DNA of 5,340 nucleotides from assembly GCA_903827345.1 (NCBI GenBank), contig CAIKID010000169.1:1-5340 (forward strand). The letters are read 5' to 3'. This DNA is from an uncultured Actinomycetes bacterium. GTDB taxonomy: Bacteria > Actinomycetota > Actinomycetes > Nanopelagicales > Nanopelagicaceae. The position numbers were made by a program, and so were the translations under genes. Below, piece by piece: positions 1 through 4,350 of this stretch. Below the pieces are notes generated by a model that made no database searches, was not told the origin of the DNA, and saw only the letters and a list, made by a program, of their open reading frames with translations. Within the stretch, counting starts at the first letter, position 1, and the number at the start of each line of letters is the position of its first letter.

Positions 1-597
1 AAGATCGAAGAGGGTCTGGCAAACTCGCTGGCGCGCAGGACAATTACTCAAAATCCGAATGACGCCCTCGACGCATTCCTCAATTCGTCTCCGGATGGGT
101 ATAGAGACTGGGCGAAATATAAAATGGGTCAAGACCCTATAAGTTGGAAAAGAGTTTTGGACGAGCTCCTCTATGTAGTTCCGGCGCCATTTATTAATAC
201 CGAAATTGCTGCAGAAGTGAGTCACTCGCTAGCTCCGAAATATTTTAAAGATATCCCCGTATTCGAGGTTTTTGACATCCCAAATGGGGACATAAGCGGC
301 GCATATCTAATGGGGCCGATTCCGAATATCGAGGAAACGGCTTCATTCAAATCCGATTTAACCAAAATTTCAAAGGGCCAACCGCGTTATCGGAGGAAAT
401 GGGAAGAGGTAAAAACTAAACTCAGTGTCGGTCACGTTACCGGCGGTGTCCACTTGGAACTAATAAATAAGAAGAAATCCTTATATTCCGTGCGCATAGA
501 TAAAGAGGCCAGAGCTGGGTTGAATCGCGATGCCTCCAAATGGACGGCCTTGGCTGCAGGTCACCATGATGAGTTATACCGACGATTGGGTAACTAA
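1..597 (+). CDS. 3' end of a gene; possible RelE/ParE-like C-terminal domain
   Basis: The frame is open from the first base to the TAA at 595-597, so this is the last 198 codons of a longer gene. An ATG at 124 lies inside it and has no convincing ribosome binding site, so I do not take it as the start. The first ~110 visible residues match no family I recognise. The last ~85 resemble the RelE/ParE toxin fold: a basic stretch (RYRRKW), a long middle part, then YSVRIDKEAR, and an ending HHDELYRRL much like the HDEYDRL ending of many such toxins. This is recalled resemblance, not an alignment. If right, the protein is a toxin-like domain fused to an N-terminal region, since stand-alone members are only about 90-120 aa. 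Sampled base composition is low (~42% GC). It converges on the minus-strand gene ending at 648. The coding call is firm; the toxin assignment is weak. Confidence 0.75.
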   Translation, partial: KIEEGLANSLARRTITQNPNDALDAFLNSSPDGYRDWAKYKMGQDPISWKRVLDELLYVVPAPFINTEIAAEVSHSLAPKYFKDIPVFEVFDIPNGDISGAYLMGPIPNIEETASFKSDLTKISKGQPRYRRKWEEVKTKLSVGHVTGGVHLELINKKKSLYSVRIDKEARAGLNRDASKWTALAAGHHDELYRRLGN

Positions 598-647
598 CCA
601 ATTGTTTTCCGCTTTATATAAATAGCGACCTATCCAATTCTTCGGTT

Positions 648-1205
648 TTAGGCACATTTTTCATTGTGCTCGTCGAGCCAGTTGCAAGCTTCGCTAAAAC
701 TCTCAGAAGTTAGTGTTTCATTGCATGCTGTGCACTTTGTTGTGATGACTCGACTGTGATCTGGGAGAAAATCAGTGAAAACTATGGAAGCGGGGCGAGC
801 GGTGTAAGCCCCATAGCTCTCGTGACTTATAAGCATTTGTTCTTTGCTCTGGTCGTTCGCTGGCACTTCGTCACTTATAGGAGTTGGAGTGTTTCGGAGG
901 CTTTCATTCATCCCAATCGCATCAAAAGCACATGCGCGTTCTACTATCGATAATTGAGCAAAGTCTTCTTCAGAATACCCTTTGAGTTCACGTGCTTTCT
1001 CATCAAATTTATAGTGATGGCGGGTAAGTATTGCATCTCCTTCGCGCATCCATTCTGGCTCACTTCCAGCCTCGCCCTCCCATGAGGCGATTCGGTGGAT
1101 GAATTGGTGGCACAAGAGGTAGTCGATTCCCCCCGAATCGGAGCCTTCAAACATGAGCTCAATAATTCTCACAAAGTCTTCGTTAGCGATTTCATCGTAT
1201 CTCAT
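648..1205 (-). CDS. 185-aa protein with C-terminal Cys2-His-Cys zinc-finger-like module
   Basis: The start at 1205 is supported by AAGAGGAG on the minus strand, six to seven bases upstream of the ATG. The N-terminal ~75 residues are acidic, probably helical, and contain a local cluster of Cys and His (LLCHQF at 30-35, RHHYKF at 62-67). The middle (100-125) is rich in polar residues and proline and is probably a linker. The C-terminus carries Cys158-x2-Cys161, 18 residues, His180, three residues, Cys184, a likely single zinc site. The same spacing and the same HNExC ending occur in the protein at 1974-2447, so these C-termini look related although the rest does not. I recognise no family. A nucleic-acid or protein-binding role is possible but unproven. 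It is divergent from the gene at 1410 and convergent with the gene ending at 597, 50 bases away. Confidence 0.8.
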   Translation of the reverse strand: MRYDEIANEDFVRIIELMFEGSDSGGIDYLLCHQFIHRIASWEGEAGSEPEWMREGDAILTRHHYKFDEKARELKGYSEEDFAQLSIVERACAFDAIGMNESLRNTPTPISDEVPANDQSKEQMLISHESYGAYTARPASIVFTDFLPDHSRVITTKCTACNETLTSESFSEACNWLDEHNEKCA

Positions 1206-1219
1206 AACTAGCTCCTCTT

Positions 1220-1231
1220 AAGTGGCCACTT
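1220..1231. promoter_or_regulatory. Perfect 12-bp palindrome, candidate operator
   Basis: AAGTGGCCACTT is identical to its own reverse complement. It ends 15 bases upstream of the ATG of the minus-strand gene and abuts that gene's Shine-Dalgarno sequence. A bound repressor dimer, or a hairpin in the mRNA, could affect its expression. The function is inferred from position and symmetry only. Confidence 0.4.
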
Positions 1232-1246
1232 TTCGTCACTGGACCA

Positions 1247-1287
1247 CCCAAATTTAACCGTTAAGCCGGCAAGTTAAAAGGTTTGGG
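1247..1287. promoter_or_regulatory. Interrupted 12-bp inverted repeat (stem-loop)
   Basis: CCCAAATTTAAC (1247-1258) pairs with GTTAAA (1273-1278) and TTTGGG (1282-1287), with three bases AGG bulged on the right arm. The 14-base loop contains the GCCGGC palindrome (1265-1270), and TTAACCGTTAA (1254-1264) is a competing dyad. It could be an operator or a structure in a 5' leader; no U-run follows on either strand, so it is a poor terminator. Confidence 0.4.
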
Positions 1288-1409
1288 CTGCCATTTTAAG
1301 GCCAAGAAAATAACTCTCAGGAATGTATCAGGGGCGGGCCAAGAATTCTTTAATTCTTCGGTATAAATCGGCATCCTAAATCGTTATACATAGTGAAAGG
1401 AGAAAATAA

Positions 1410-1709
1410 ATGAAACTAACAGAAACTGAAAATAGTCAGTACGGCAAGTTACTTCGAATTATCGTTGAGGCAAGTGAGGACGAAGCAGACCTAAAATATC
1501 TGTGCAACCATGCTGAGACCGGAAGCAACATTGCAGCCAAGATCATCAATCACATGCTTCAAGAACTAAATCTGCCATCGCACAGAATTGCCGACATCAT
1601 GGCTCAGGTTGCGGCATTACGACAACTTGCCATGATTTCAGGTGGGGTTGGCTTTGCTCAGACTTCCCAGATCCAGTCGCTTGAAAAACAGTTTGGTGAA
1701 GCTAGCTAA
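1410..1709 (+). CDS. 99-aa hypothetical protein, probably all-helical
   Basis: The start is well supported: AAAGGAGA at 1396-1403 sits six bases before the ATG. The protein is short, soluble in appearance, and looks helical throughout. There is an acidic first half (EASEDEADLKYL, 21-32), then two likely amphipathic helices (IAAKIINHMLQEL at 41-53 and a stretch around 60-75), a glycine-rich break (GGVG), and a polar C-terminal tail. It has a Cys33-Asn-His35 but no pair of metal-binding motifs, no signal peptide and no membrane segment. I recognise no family. It is divergent from the zinc-finger-like gene at 648-1205, and a hairpin ten bases after its stop suggests it is transcribed alone. Its regulation probably lies in the inverted-repeat-rich region upstream. 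The coding call rests on the Shine-Dalgarno site, a consistent reading frame and the position between intergenic regions. Confidence 0.75.
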   Translation: MKLTETENSQYGKLLRIIVEASEDEADLKYLCNHAETGSNIAAKIINHMLQELNLPSHRIADIMAQVAALRQLAMISGGVGFAQTSQIQSLEKQFGEAS

Positions 1710-1718
1710 GAGAGGCTC

Positions 1719-1741
1719 GCTTCATGAGTTCTGAATGAAGC
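1719..1741 (+). terminator. Hairpin after the 99-aa gene, possible terminator
   Basis: GCTTCAT (1719-1725) and ATGAAGC (1735-1741) form a perfect 7-bp stem with a nine-base loop, starting ten bases after the stop codon. No U-run follows (next bases ACAACATTTG), so it is not a canonical intrinsic terminator; it could be a U-less terminator or an mRNA-end stabiliser. Confidence 0.35.
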
Positions 1742-1748
1742 ACAACAT

Positions 1749-1778
1749 TTGACCATTCCAAGTGTCTATACATATGAA
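1749..1778 (+). promoter_or_regulatory. Possible promoter for the structured leader and gene at 1974
   Basis: TTGACC (1749-1754) matches five of six bases of the -35 consensus and is followed, after 18 bases, by TATGAA (1773-1778), four of six of the -10 consensus. The overlapping TATACAT at 1767-1773 is an alternative -10 but is badly spaced. If real, transcription would begin near 1785 and give a ~190-base leader ahead of the gene at 1974. This is a weak call from motif match and position. Confidence 0.3.
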
Positions 1779-1784
1779 GAAAGA

Positions 1785-1973
1785 AGATCGGGATGTCAGT
1801 CCCCTGTGTTATGTTTTACCTAGGTCAAGAACTAAGCGTTAAGCCCTTTAGCTTGCTTAGTACCAATCCGCGCTAACCGCGCACGGTGGTTCTGAAGGAA
1901 GACCTGCTGACGATGAAAGACACCGTCAGAAGAGCGGGCTTCTAATTTTGAGGTCCAGAAGGACTGGTTTGTC
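1785..1973 (+). promoter_or_regulatory. Putative structured 5' leader or small RNA upstream of the 157-aa gene
   Basis: This stretch has no plausible gene but several consecutive hairpins. Hairpin 1 spans 1831-1861: ACTAAGC, a three-base bulge, AAGC, a six-base loop, then GCTTGCTTAGT, giving 11 pairs. Hairpin 2 starts at the very next base, 1862-1890: ACCA, two unpaired bases, CCGCGC, a five-base loop, GCG, two unpaired bases, CGGTGGT, giving 10 pairs. Hairpin 3 pairs CTGACG (1907-1912) with CGTCAG (1924-1929). A small GGGA/TCCC hairpin (1790-1803) precedes them. I recognise no known riboswitch, tRNA or other RNA class. It may be a cis-regulatory leader or a separate small RNA. Folding was done by eye, and short helices arise by chance, so the function is inference. 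Confidence 0.4.
1952..1965 (+). promoter_or_regulatory. Small hairpin covering the ribosome binding site of the 157-aa gene
   Basis: GGTCC (1952-1956), loop AGAA (1957-1960) and GGACT (1961-1965) form a 5-bp hairpin with one G-U pair. The 3' arm contains the GGA core of the only Shine-Dalgarno-like sequence (AGAAGGA, 1957-1963) before the ATG at 1974. Translation could therefore depend on opening this hairpin. Confidence 0.4.
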
Positions 1974-2447
1974 ATGCCTAATGAGTATGAAGATAACCGC
2001 GTAACGGATGCGGAAGTTGCAAAGCGACGTCGGGATCTAAGCAAGGCTCCGAGCGAGCGCAAAGTTGGTCGGTGGTATGCCCTCCGGCATTATTCACAGC
2101 TTCAACGTGAGCAGAACCAGGGTTATCACCATGGTTATCTGCGCGGCGAGGGGGGCCTGCACTGCACGTGCGGGCTTGTGATCAAGGAATCGGATGAGTT
2201 TCTGGTTCTGAATTACCCGAATGAGGATCTCAAGCTTGAACCCCTTGTGTTGGTTTCTGGGCACAGAAACTTGCCTTCGTGCGAGGGTGAAACTGTGGCG
2301 CTGATTGTCGCCTTCGTCTTCGAGAAGGCGCTCAACGACTACCTCTGGACGGCTTTTTGTCAGAGGTGCGGGGTAGTTTTAAGGAAGGTGCGCGATACAG
2401 AGGCGAAGGCCTTCGTGGAGGCGCATAACGAGACATGCAAGAAGTAA
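1974..2447 (+). CDS. 157-aa protein with two putative zinc-binding modules
   Basis: The ATG at 1974 is the only reasonable start: the frame is open back to 1917 but offers no ATG, GTG or TTG. AGAAGGA lies ten bases upstream. The N-terminus (1-58) is charged and basic (KRRR at 17-20), suggesting a nucleic-acid or protein contact surface. A first cysteine-histidine set is Cys64-x-Cys66 with His97 and Cys103. A second, tighter set at the C-terminus is Cys129-x2-Cys132, 18 residues, His151, three residues, Cys155, with the same spacing and HNExC ending as the minus-strand protein at 648-1205. Between them a hydrophobic stretch (ALIVAFVFEKAL, 109-120) is too short and too mixed for a clear membrane span. 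No family is recognised. Sampled GC is about 57-60%, clearly above the gene at 1410. It overlaps the next gene by 13 bases, so the two are probably cotranscribed. Confidence 0.8.
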   Translation: MPNEYEDNRVTDAEVAKRRRDLSKAPSERKVGRWYALRHYSQLQREQNQGYHHGYLRGEGGLHCTCGLVIKESDEFLVLNYPNEDLKLEPLVLVSGHRNLPSCEGETVALIVAFVFEKALNDYLWTAFCQRCGVVLRKVRDTEAKAFVEAHNETCKK

Positions 2448-2605
2448 GAGCCGAGCACGTTAATGCCGTGCTGAAGTTTGATTCAAAGCTCTTCCAGGCG
2501 GTCTGCGCATGTGGGTGGAGTTCAACGATTGGGTATTACGAGCATGTGGATCTGCTGCGGGCGATGCATGCGCACGCGGTGGTGACATTTGGGGCGTATG
2601 CGTGA
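2435..2605 (+). CDS. 56-aa Cys/His small protein overlapping the previous gene
   Basis: The ATG lies inside the 3' end of the preceding gene, in another frame, with a 13-base overlap that favours translational coupling. The nearest purine-rich site, GGAGG at 2417-2421, is 13 bases upstream, which is long, so the exact start is uncertain. The protein has Cys24-Ala-Cys26-Gly-Trp, 18 residues, His45-Ala-His47, a likely single zinc site whose Cys-to-His spacing equals that in the two larger zinc-finger-like proteins nearby. Small proteins with a Cys-x-Cys-Gly-Trp start and a terminal histidine pair are, as I recall, common in actinobacterial phages and accessory regions, usually without known function. 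High GC matches the upstream gene. A perfect hairpin three bases after the stop ends the unit. The conserved-looking metal ligands support coding despite the short length. Confidence 0.6.
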   Translation: MQEVRAEHVNAVLKFDSKLFQAVCACGWSSTIGYYEHVDLLRAMHAHAVVTFGAYA

Positions 2606-2607
2606 GG

Positions 2608-2626
2608 CCGTTAGGAACCCTAACGG
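2608..2626 (+). terminator. Perfect 8-bp hairpin just after the 56-aa gene
   Basis: CCGTTAGG (2608-2615), loop AAC and CCTAACGG (2619-2626) form a perfect stem starting three bases after the TGA at 2603-2605. The bases that follow (GGAATGTCAG) are not U-rich, so it is a non-canonical terminator candidate. It separates the zinc-binding pair from the TPR operon. Confidence 0.5.
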
Positions 2627-2660
2627 GGAATGTCAGTGGTGGGTTATACGTTGAGGGAAG

Positions 2661-2675
2661 AAGGGGGAAAAGATA
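2661..2675 (+). promoter_or_regulatory. Strong Shine-Dalgarno followed by ATA, possible original start of the TPR gene
   Basis: AAGGGGGA (2661-2668) is the only good ribosome binding site before the TPR gene. Five to six bases later, in the TPR frame, stands ATA (2673-2675), not ATG. The frame is open from 2655, and the ATG at 2703 has no Shine-Dalgarno of its own. Either translation begins at a rare AUA, or an original ATG was mutated, or the ATG at 2703 is used inefficiently. Confidence 0.4.
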
Positions 2676-2702
2676 GACGCTGAAAATAAATCGATTGATT
2701 CG

Positions 2703-3575
2703 ATGTGGAAGCAATTGCCACACACGGCTGGTGAAGAACGAGCACAAATTCTTTTGGAGCTCGCGCAAGATGCAGTGGAGAGAAATTCTGGCGAAGAGGC
2801 GCTAGCACTCGCAGAGGAAGCGAGAGGGATTTACAGCAATTTGGGAGCGTCGGTACACAATGTCGAAGTTGCTAAATCAATATTTGGGATTGGTTTAGCT
2901 CTCAAACAACTACATAGAGAAAAAGAAGCTGCAGAAGTACTGAACGAAGCGATCGCGTTGCAACGTGAAAGCGGGTTTCAATATCTGCCCGATACGTATC
3001 GGACTCAAGGCCAATATTTTCTTGAGGCGAAAGATTATGAATCGGCAGTGAAGAGTTACCTCGAGGCGGCGCAGGTTGATGAAGTTGATGGGGATGATGA
3101 ATTCCTAGCCGTCGATTTCTTCAATGTTGGGCGGAGTTACTTCTCGTGGGAGAAGTACGAGCAAGCAATTGAGTTCTTTAAGAAGACGCGGAGTATCTTG
3201 AAGAAGCGGCGTGACCTCCACGGCATCTCCTGGTCAGATCACTACCTTGCTGAGTCGTATATCAAGTTGGGTTCACCTGAAGCGGCTTTAGCTAGTGCTA
3301 CAAGTGCCTATTCGATTGGTGAACTTCGCAAGCATAATGAACTTCTTTGTAAAGGAGCTTTTGCGAAAGCTAAGGCACTCATGATGCTTGGGGATTTTGA
3401 TCAAGTCTCTAAAGATCTTGGTGAAGCAGATTACCTGGCCTCAGCAAGCTGTGACTGGGATTTGATGGTTGAGATTCAAGAGGAATATCGGAAGTTACAT
3501 CTCAATCTGAATCAGTTTGAGGAAGCAGCCAAAGTAGAGGCTCGCATCGCGACTATACGAGAGATTCTCGAGTAG
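2703..3575 (+). CDS. TPR-repeat protein, about seven helical-hairpin repeats
   Basis: The 290-aa product is almost entirely a chain of helix-turn-helix repeats of about 37-40 residues: roughly 12-48, 54-90, 95-130, 133-170, 174-210, 212-250 and 252-290. TPR hallmarks recur: small residues at the helix crossings and signatures such as AKDYESAVKSYLEAA (109-123) and WEKYEQAIEFFKKTRSIL (149-166). The 38-40 residue period is longer than the classic 34 and resembles the long TPRs of bacterial signalling and NOD-like proteins. No enzymatic domain, signal peptide or membrane segment is visible, so it is probably a cytoplasmic protein-binding scaffold. The annotated ATG lacks a ribosome binding site; the frame extends upstream to an ATA behind a strong one, adding ten residues. 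The zinc-ribbon gene starts 35 bases downstream, so cotranscription with the next genes is likely. The partner is unknown. Confidence 0.85.
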   Translation: MWKQLPHTAGEERAQILLELAQDAVERNSGEEALALAEEARGIYSNLGASVHNVEVAKSIFGIGLALKQLHREKEAAEVLNEAIALQRESGFQYLPDTYRTQGQYFLEAKDYESAVKSYLEAAQVDEVDGDDEFLAVDFFNVGRSYFSWEKYEQAIEFFKKTRSILKKRRDLHGISWSDHYLAESYIKLGSPEAALASATSAYSIGELRKHNELLCKGAFAKAKALMMLGDFDQVSKDLGEADYLASASCDWDLMVEIQEEYRKLHLNLNQFEEAAKVEARIATIREILE

Positions 3576-3610
3576 CTCGTAATTCGGAAGTAAGGCATTA
3601 AGGAGGACGC

Positions 3611-3730
3611 ATGGGGAATGTGGCAAATAGGCAGTGCCTCATGTGTCGCTCCACCGACATCGATCAAAAGTGGAACATTGGAAATTATTACTTCCAGTGC
3701 AACAAGTGTGGAGAAAGGTGGAAGGTATGA
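3611..3730 (+). CDS. 39-aa zinc-ribbon protein
   Basis: This short gene has one of the best ribosome binding sites in the window, AAGGAGGA at 3600-3607, three bases before the ATG. The peptide is a minimal four-cysteine zinc ribbon: Cys9-x2-Cys12, a 17-residue beta-hairpin segment with aromatic residues (NYYFQ), then Cys30-x2-Cys33-Gly, ending ERWKV. Nothing else is present, so the whole protein is one metal-binding knuckle. Zinc ribbons bind nucleic acid or another protein; which applies here cannot be seen. Its TGA (3728-3730) overlaps the ATG of the next gene (3727-3729) as ATGA, the classic arrangement for translational coupling, which argues that the two products act together, perhaps in one complex. 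The cysteine pattern, the ribosome binding site and the overlap together make this a confident small gene. Confidence 0.85.
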   Translation: MGNVANRQCLMCRSTDIDQKWNIGNYYFQCNKCGERWKV

Positions 3731-4302
3731 CTGAGGAAATATCTACAAGGTGGTTCACCGGCACAGACTTTGGAAGTTGGGGTGCCCCTGATAACGTCTT
3801 TGCTGTCTATCGCGCAACTTTTCGTGGAAAGATTCTTCTCACTGAAGAATGTTGGCCTTTGCCTGGTGAAAGAGGCTGGCAACCCACAACGCGGATAAGT
3901 GAATGGTTTTTCGTTGGGAACGACAAAGTTGATGAATGTACCGAGGCCGAGGTTGCTAAATATCTGCCCGAAGGAAGTTTGCCGAAGGTGGCTAAAGAAA
4001 TCATTTCCATTCCGGCGGGATATCACTCGGAAGAACTCAGTCAGATTCTTGAACTATCTGCGAGGTTTGATGGTTACGCTGCATATGGTGATGAATTGGC
4101 GACTTTAGCTAACGAGGCAATGGGTGAATGGAGAAAGTCCAACACCCTTCCAAATGATCTGACGTTGATTAAAGCATGCCTATTTTTTGAAGGCCGTCGA
4201 GGAAGATTTGTTTATGGCTATCCAGATGAATCAGATATGCCGTATCTACGGGCACTGCGTGATGTCGTGACCCGGAATTTGAATGCAAACGATCAGTACT
4301 AA
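3727..4302 (+). CDS. 191-aa protein of unknown function coupled to the zinc ribbon
   Basis: The start is set at 3727, where ATGA overlaps the zinc-ribbon stop; the purine-rich GAAAGGTGGAAGG directly upstream can serve as binding site. The same frame is open to an ATG at 3634, but that extension would lie wholly across the zinc-ribbon gene, so I reject it. The N-terminal ~95 residues alternate hydrophobic and polar residues with many aromatics (WFTGTDF at 9-15, EECWPL at 40-45, SEWFFVGND at 58-66) and look beta-rich. The remainder looks helical, with a charged segment (GYGDEL... AMGEWRKS) and a short FFEGRRGRFVYGY stretch (153-165). Two Cys residues besides Cys71 (Cys42, Cys151) form no metal motif. 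No membrane span or signal is seen. I recognise no family. It sits between the zinc ribbon and a broken SNF2 helicase, so it may have been a partner of that helicase. Confidence 0.8.
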   Translation: MTEEISTRWFTGTDFGSWGAPDNVFAVYRATFRGKILLTEECWPLPGERGWQPTTRISEWFFVGNDKVDECTEAEVAKYLPEGSLPKVAKEIISIPAGYHSEELSQILELSARFDGYAAYGDELATLANEAMGEWRKSNTLPNDLTLIKACLFFEGRRGRFVYGYPDESDMPYLRALRDVVTRNLNANDQY

Positions 4303-4312
4303 CATAACGAAT

Positions 4313-4318
4313 AGGAGG
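4313..4318 (+). promoter_or_regulatory. Orphan Shine-Dalgarno before the helicase remnant
   Basis: AGGAGG stands ten bases after the stop of the 191-aa gene, but no ATG, GTG or TTG follows at a usable distance in the helicase frame, which is closed by TAA at 4336 and 4348. It probably served the original start of the helicase gene, lost with its 5' part. An ATT at 4326 is well spaced but opens only a ~23-codon frame. Confidence 0.4.
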
Positions 4319-4323
4319 CTTCA

Positions 4324-4341
4324 AAATTAATCAATTAATTT
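4324..4341. repeat. AT-rich 8-bp inverted repeat near the helicase break point
   Basis: AAATTAAT (4324-4331) and ATTAATTT (4334-4341) are perfect inverted arms around CA. It lies between the orphan ribosome binding site and the first surviving helicase codons (4351), so it may mark a deletion or insertion scar. AT-rich dyads also arise by chance; no flanking target duplication is seen. Confidence 0.35.
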
Positions 4342-4350
4342 GGTGGATAA

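Larger units (their letters stand above)
1206..1409. promoter_or_regulatory. Divergent intergenic regulatory region with several inverted repeats
   Basis: These 204 bases lie between two divergent genes and should hold both promoters. I see several dyads: a perfect 12-bp palindrome (1220-1231), an interrupted 12-bp stem (1247-1287) and a perfect 10-bp palindrome AAGAATTCTT (1341-1350). For the plus-strand gene the best -10-like element is TATAAAT at 1362-1368, but no good -35 lies at the right distance. A second -10-like string, TATACAT, lies at 1385-1391. I cannot identify a convincing promoter for the minus strand. No ORF of note is present. Confidence 0.5.

Noticed and set aside
756..1162. 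Plus-strand ORF 756-953 and minus-strand ORF 944-1162
   Set aside because: Both are shadows of the 185-aa minus-strand gene, without ribosome binding sites or protein-like patterns.
636..1362. Exact 11-base repeat AATTCTTCGGT at 636-646 and 1352-1362 flanking the minus-strand gene
   Set aside because: A few 11-base repeats are expected by chance in 5.3 kb; there is no integrase, transposase or target duplication to make it an attachment site.
1774..1876. Two short plus-strand ORFs of 22 and 27 codons (ATG 1774 and ATG 1793)
   Set aside because: No Shine-Dalgarno, no recognisable pattern; the region is better explained as structured non-coding sequence.
1913..1945. Ten-codon upstream ORF before the 157-aa gene as a leader peptide
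   Set aside because: The nearest purine run is 13 bases away and the peptide shows no run of a regulatory amino acid.
1832..2062. Minus-strand 76-aa ORF across the leader and the start of the 157-aa gene
   Set aside because: Low-complexity Ser/Arg translation antisense to a better-supported gene; no ribosome binding site seen.
2460..2768. Minus-strand 102-aa ORF
   Set aside because: Pro/His/Arg-rich shadow opposite the 56-aa gene and the start of the TPR gene.
3634..3726. Longer start of the 191-aa gene at ATG 3634
   Set aside because: The extension lies entirely over the zinc-ribbon gene, has no ribosome binding site, and ATG 3727 is coupled by ATGA.
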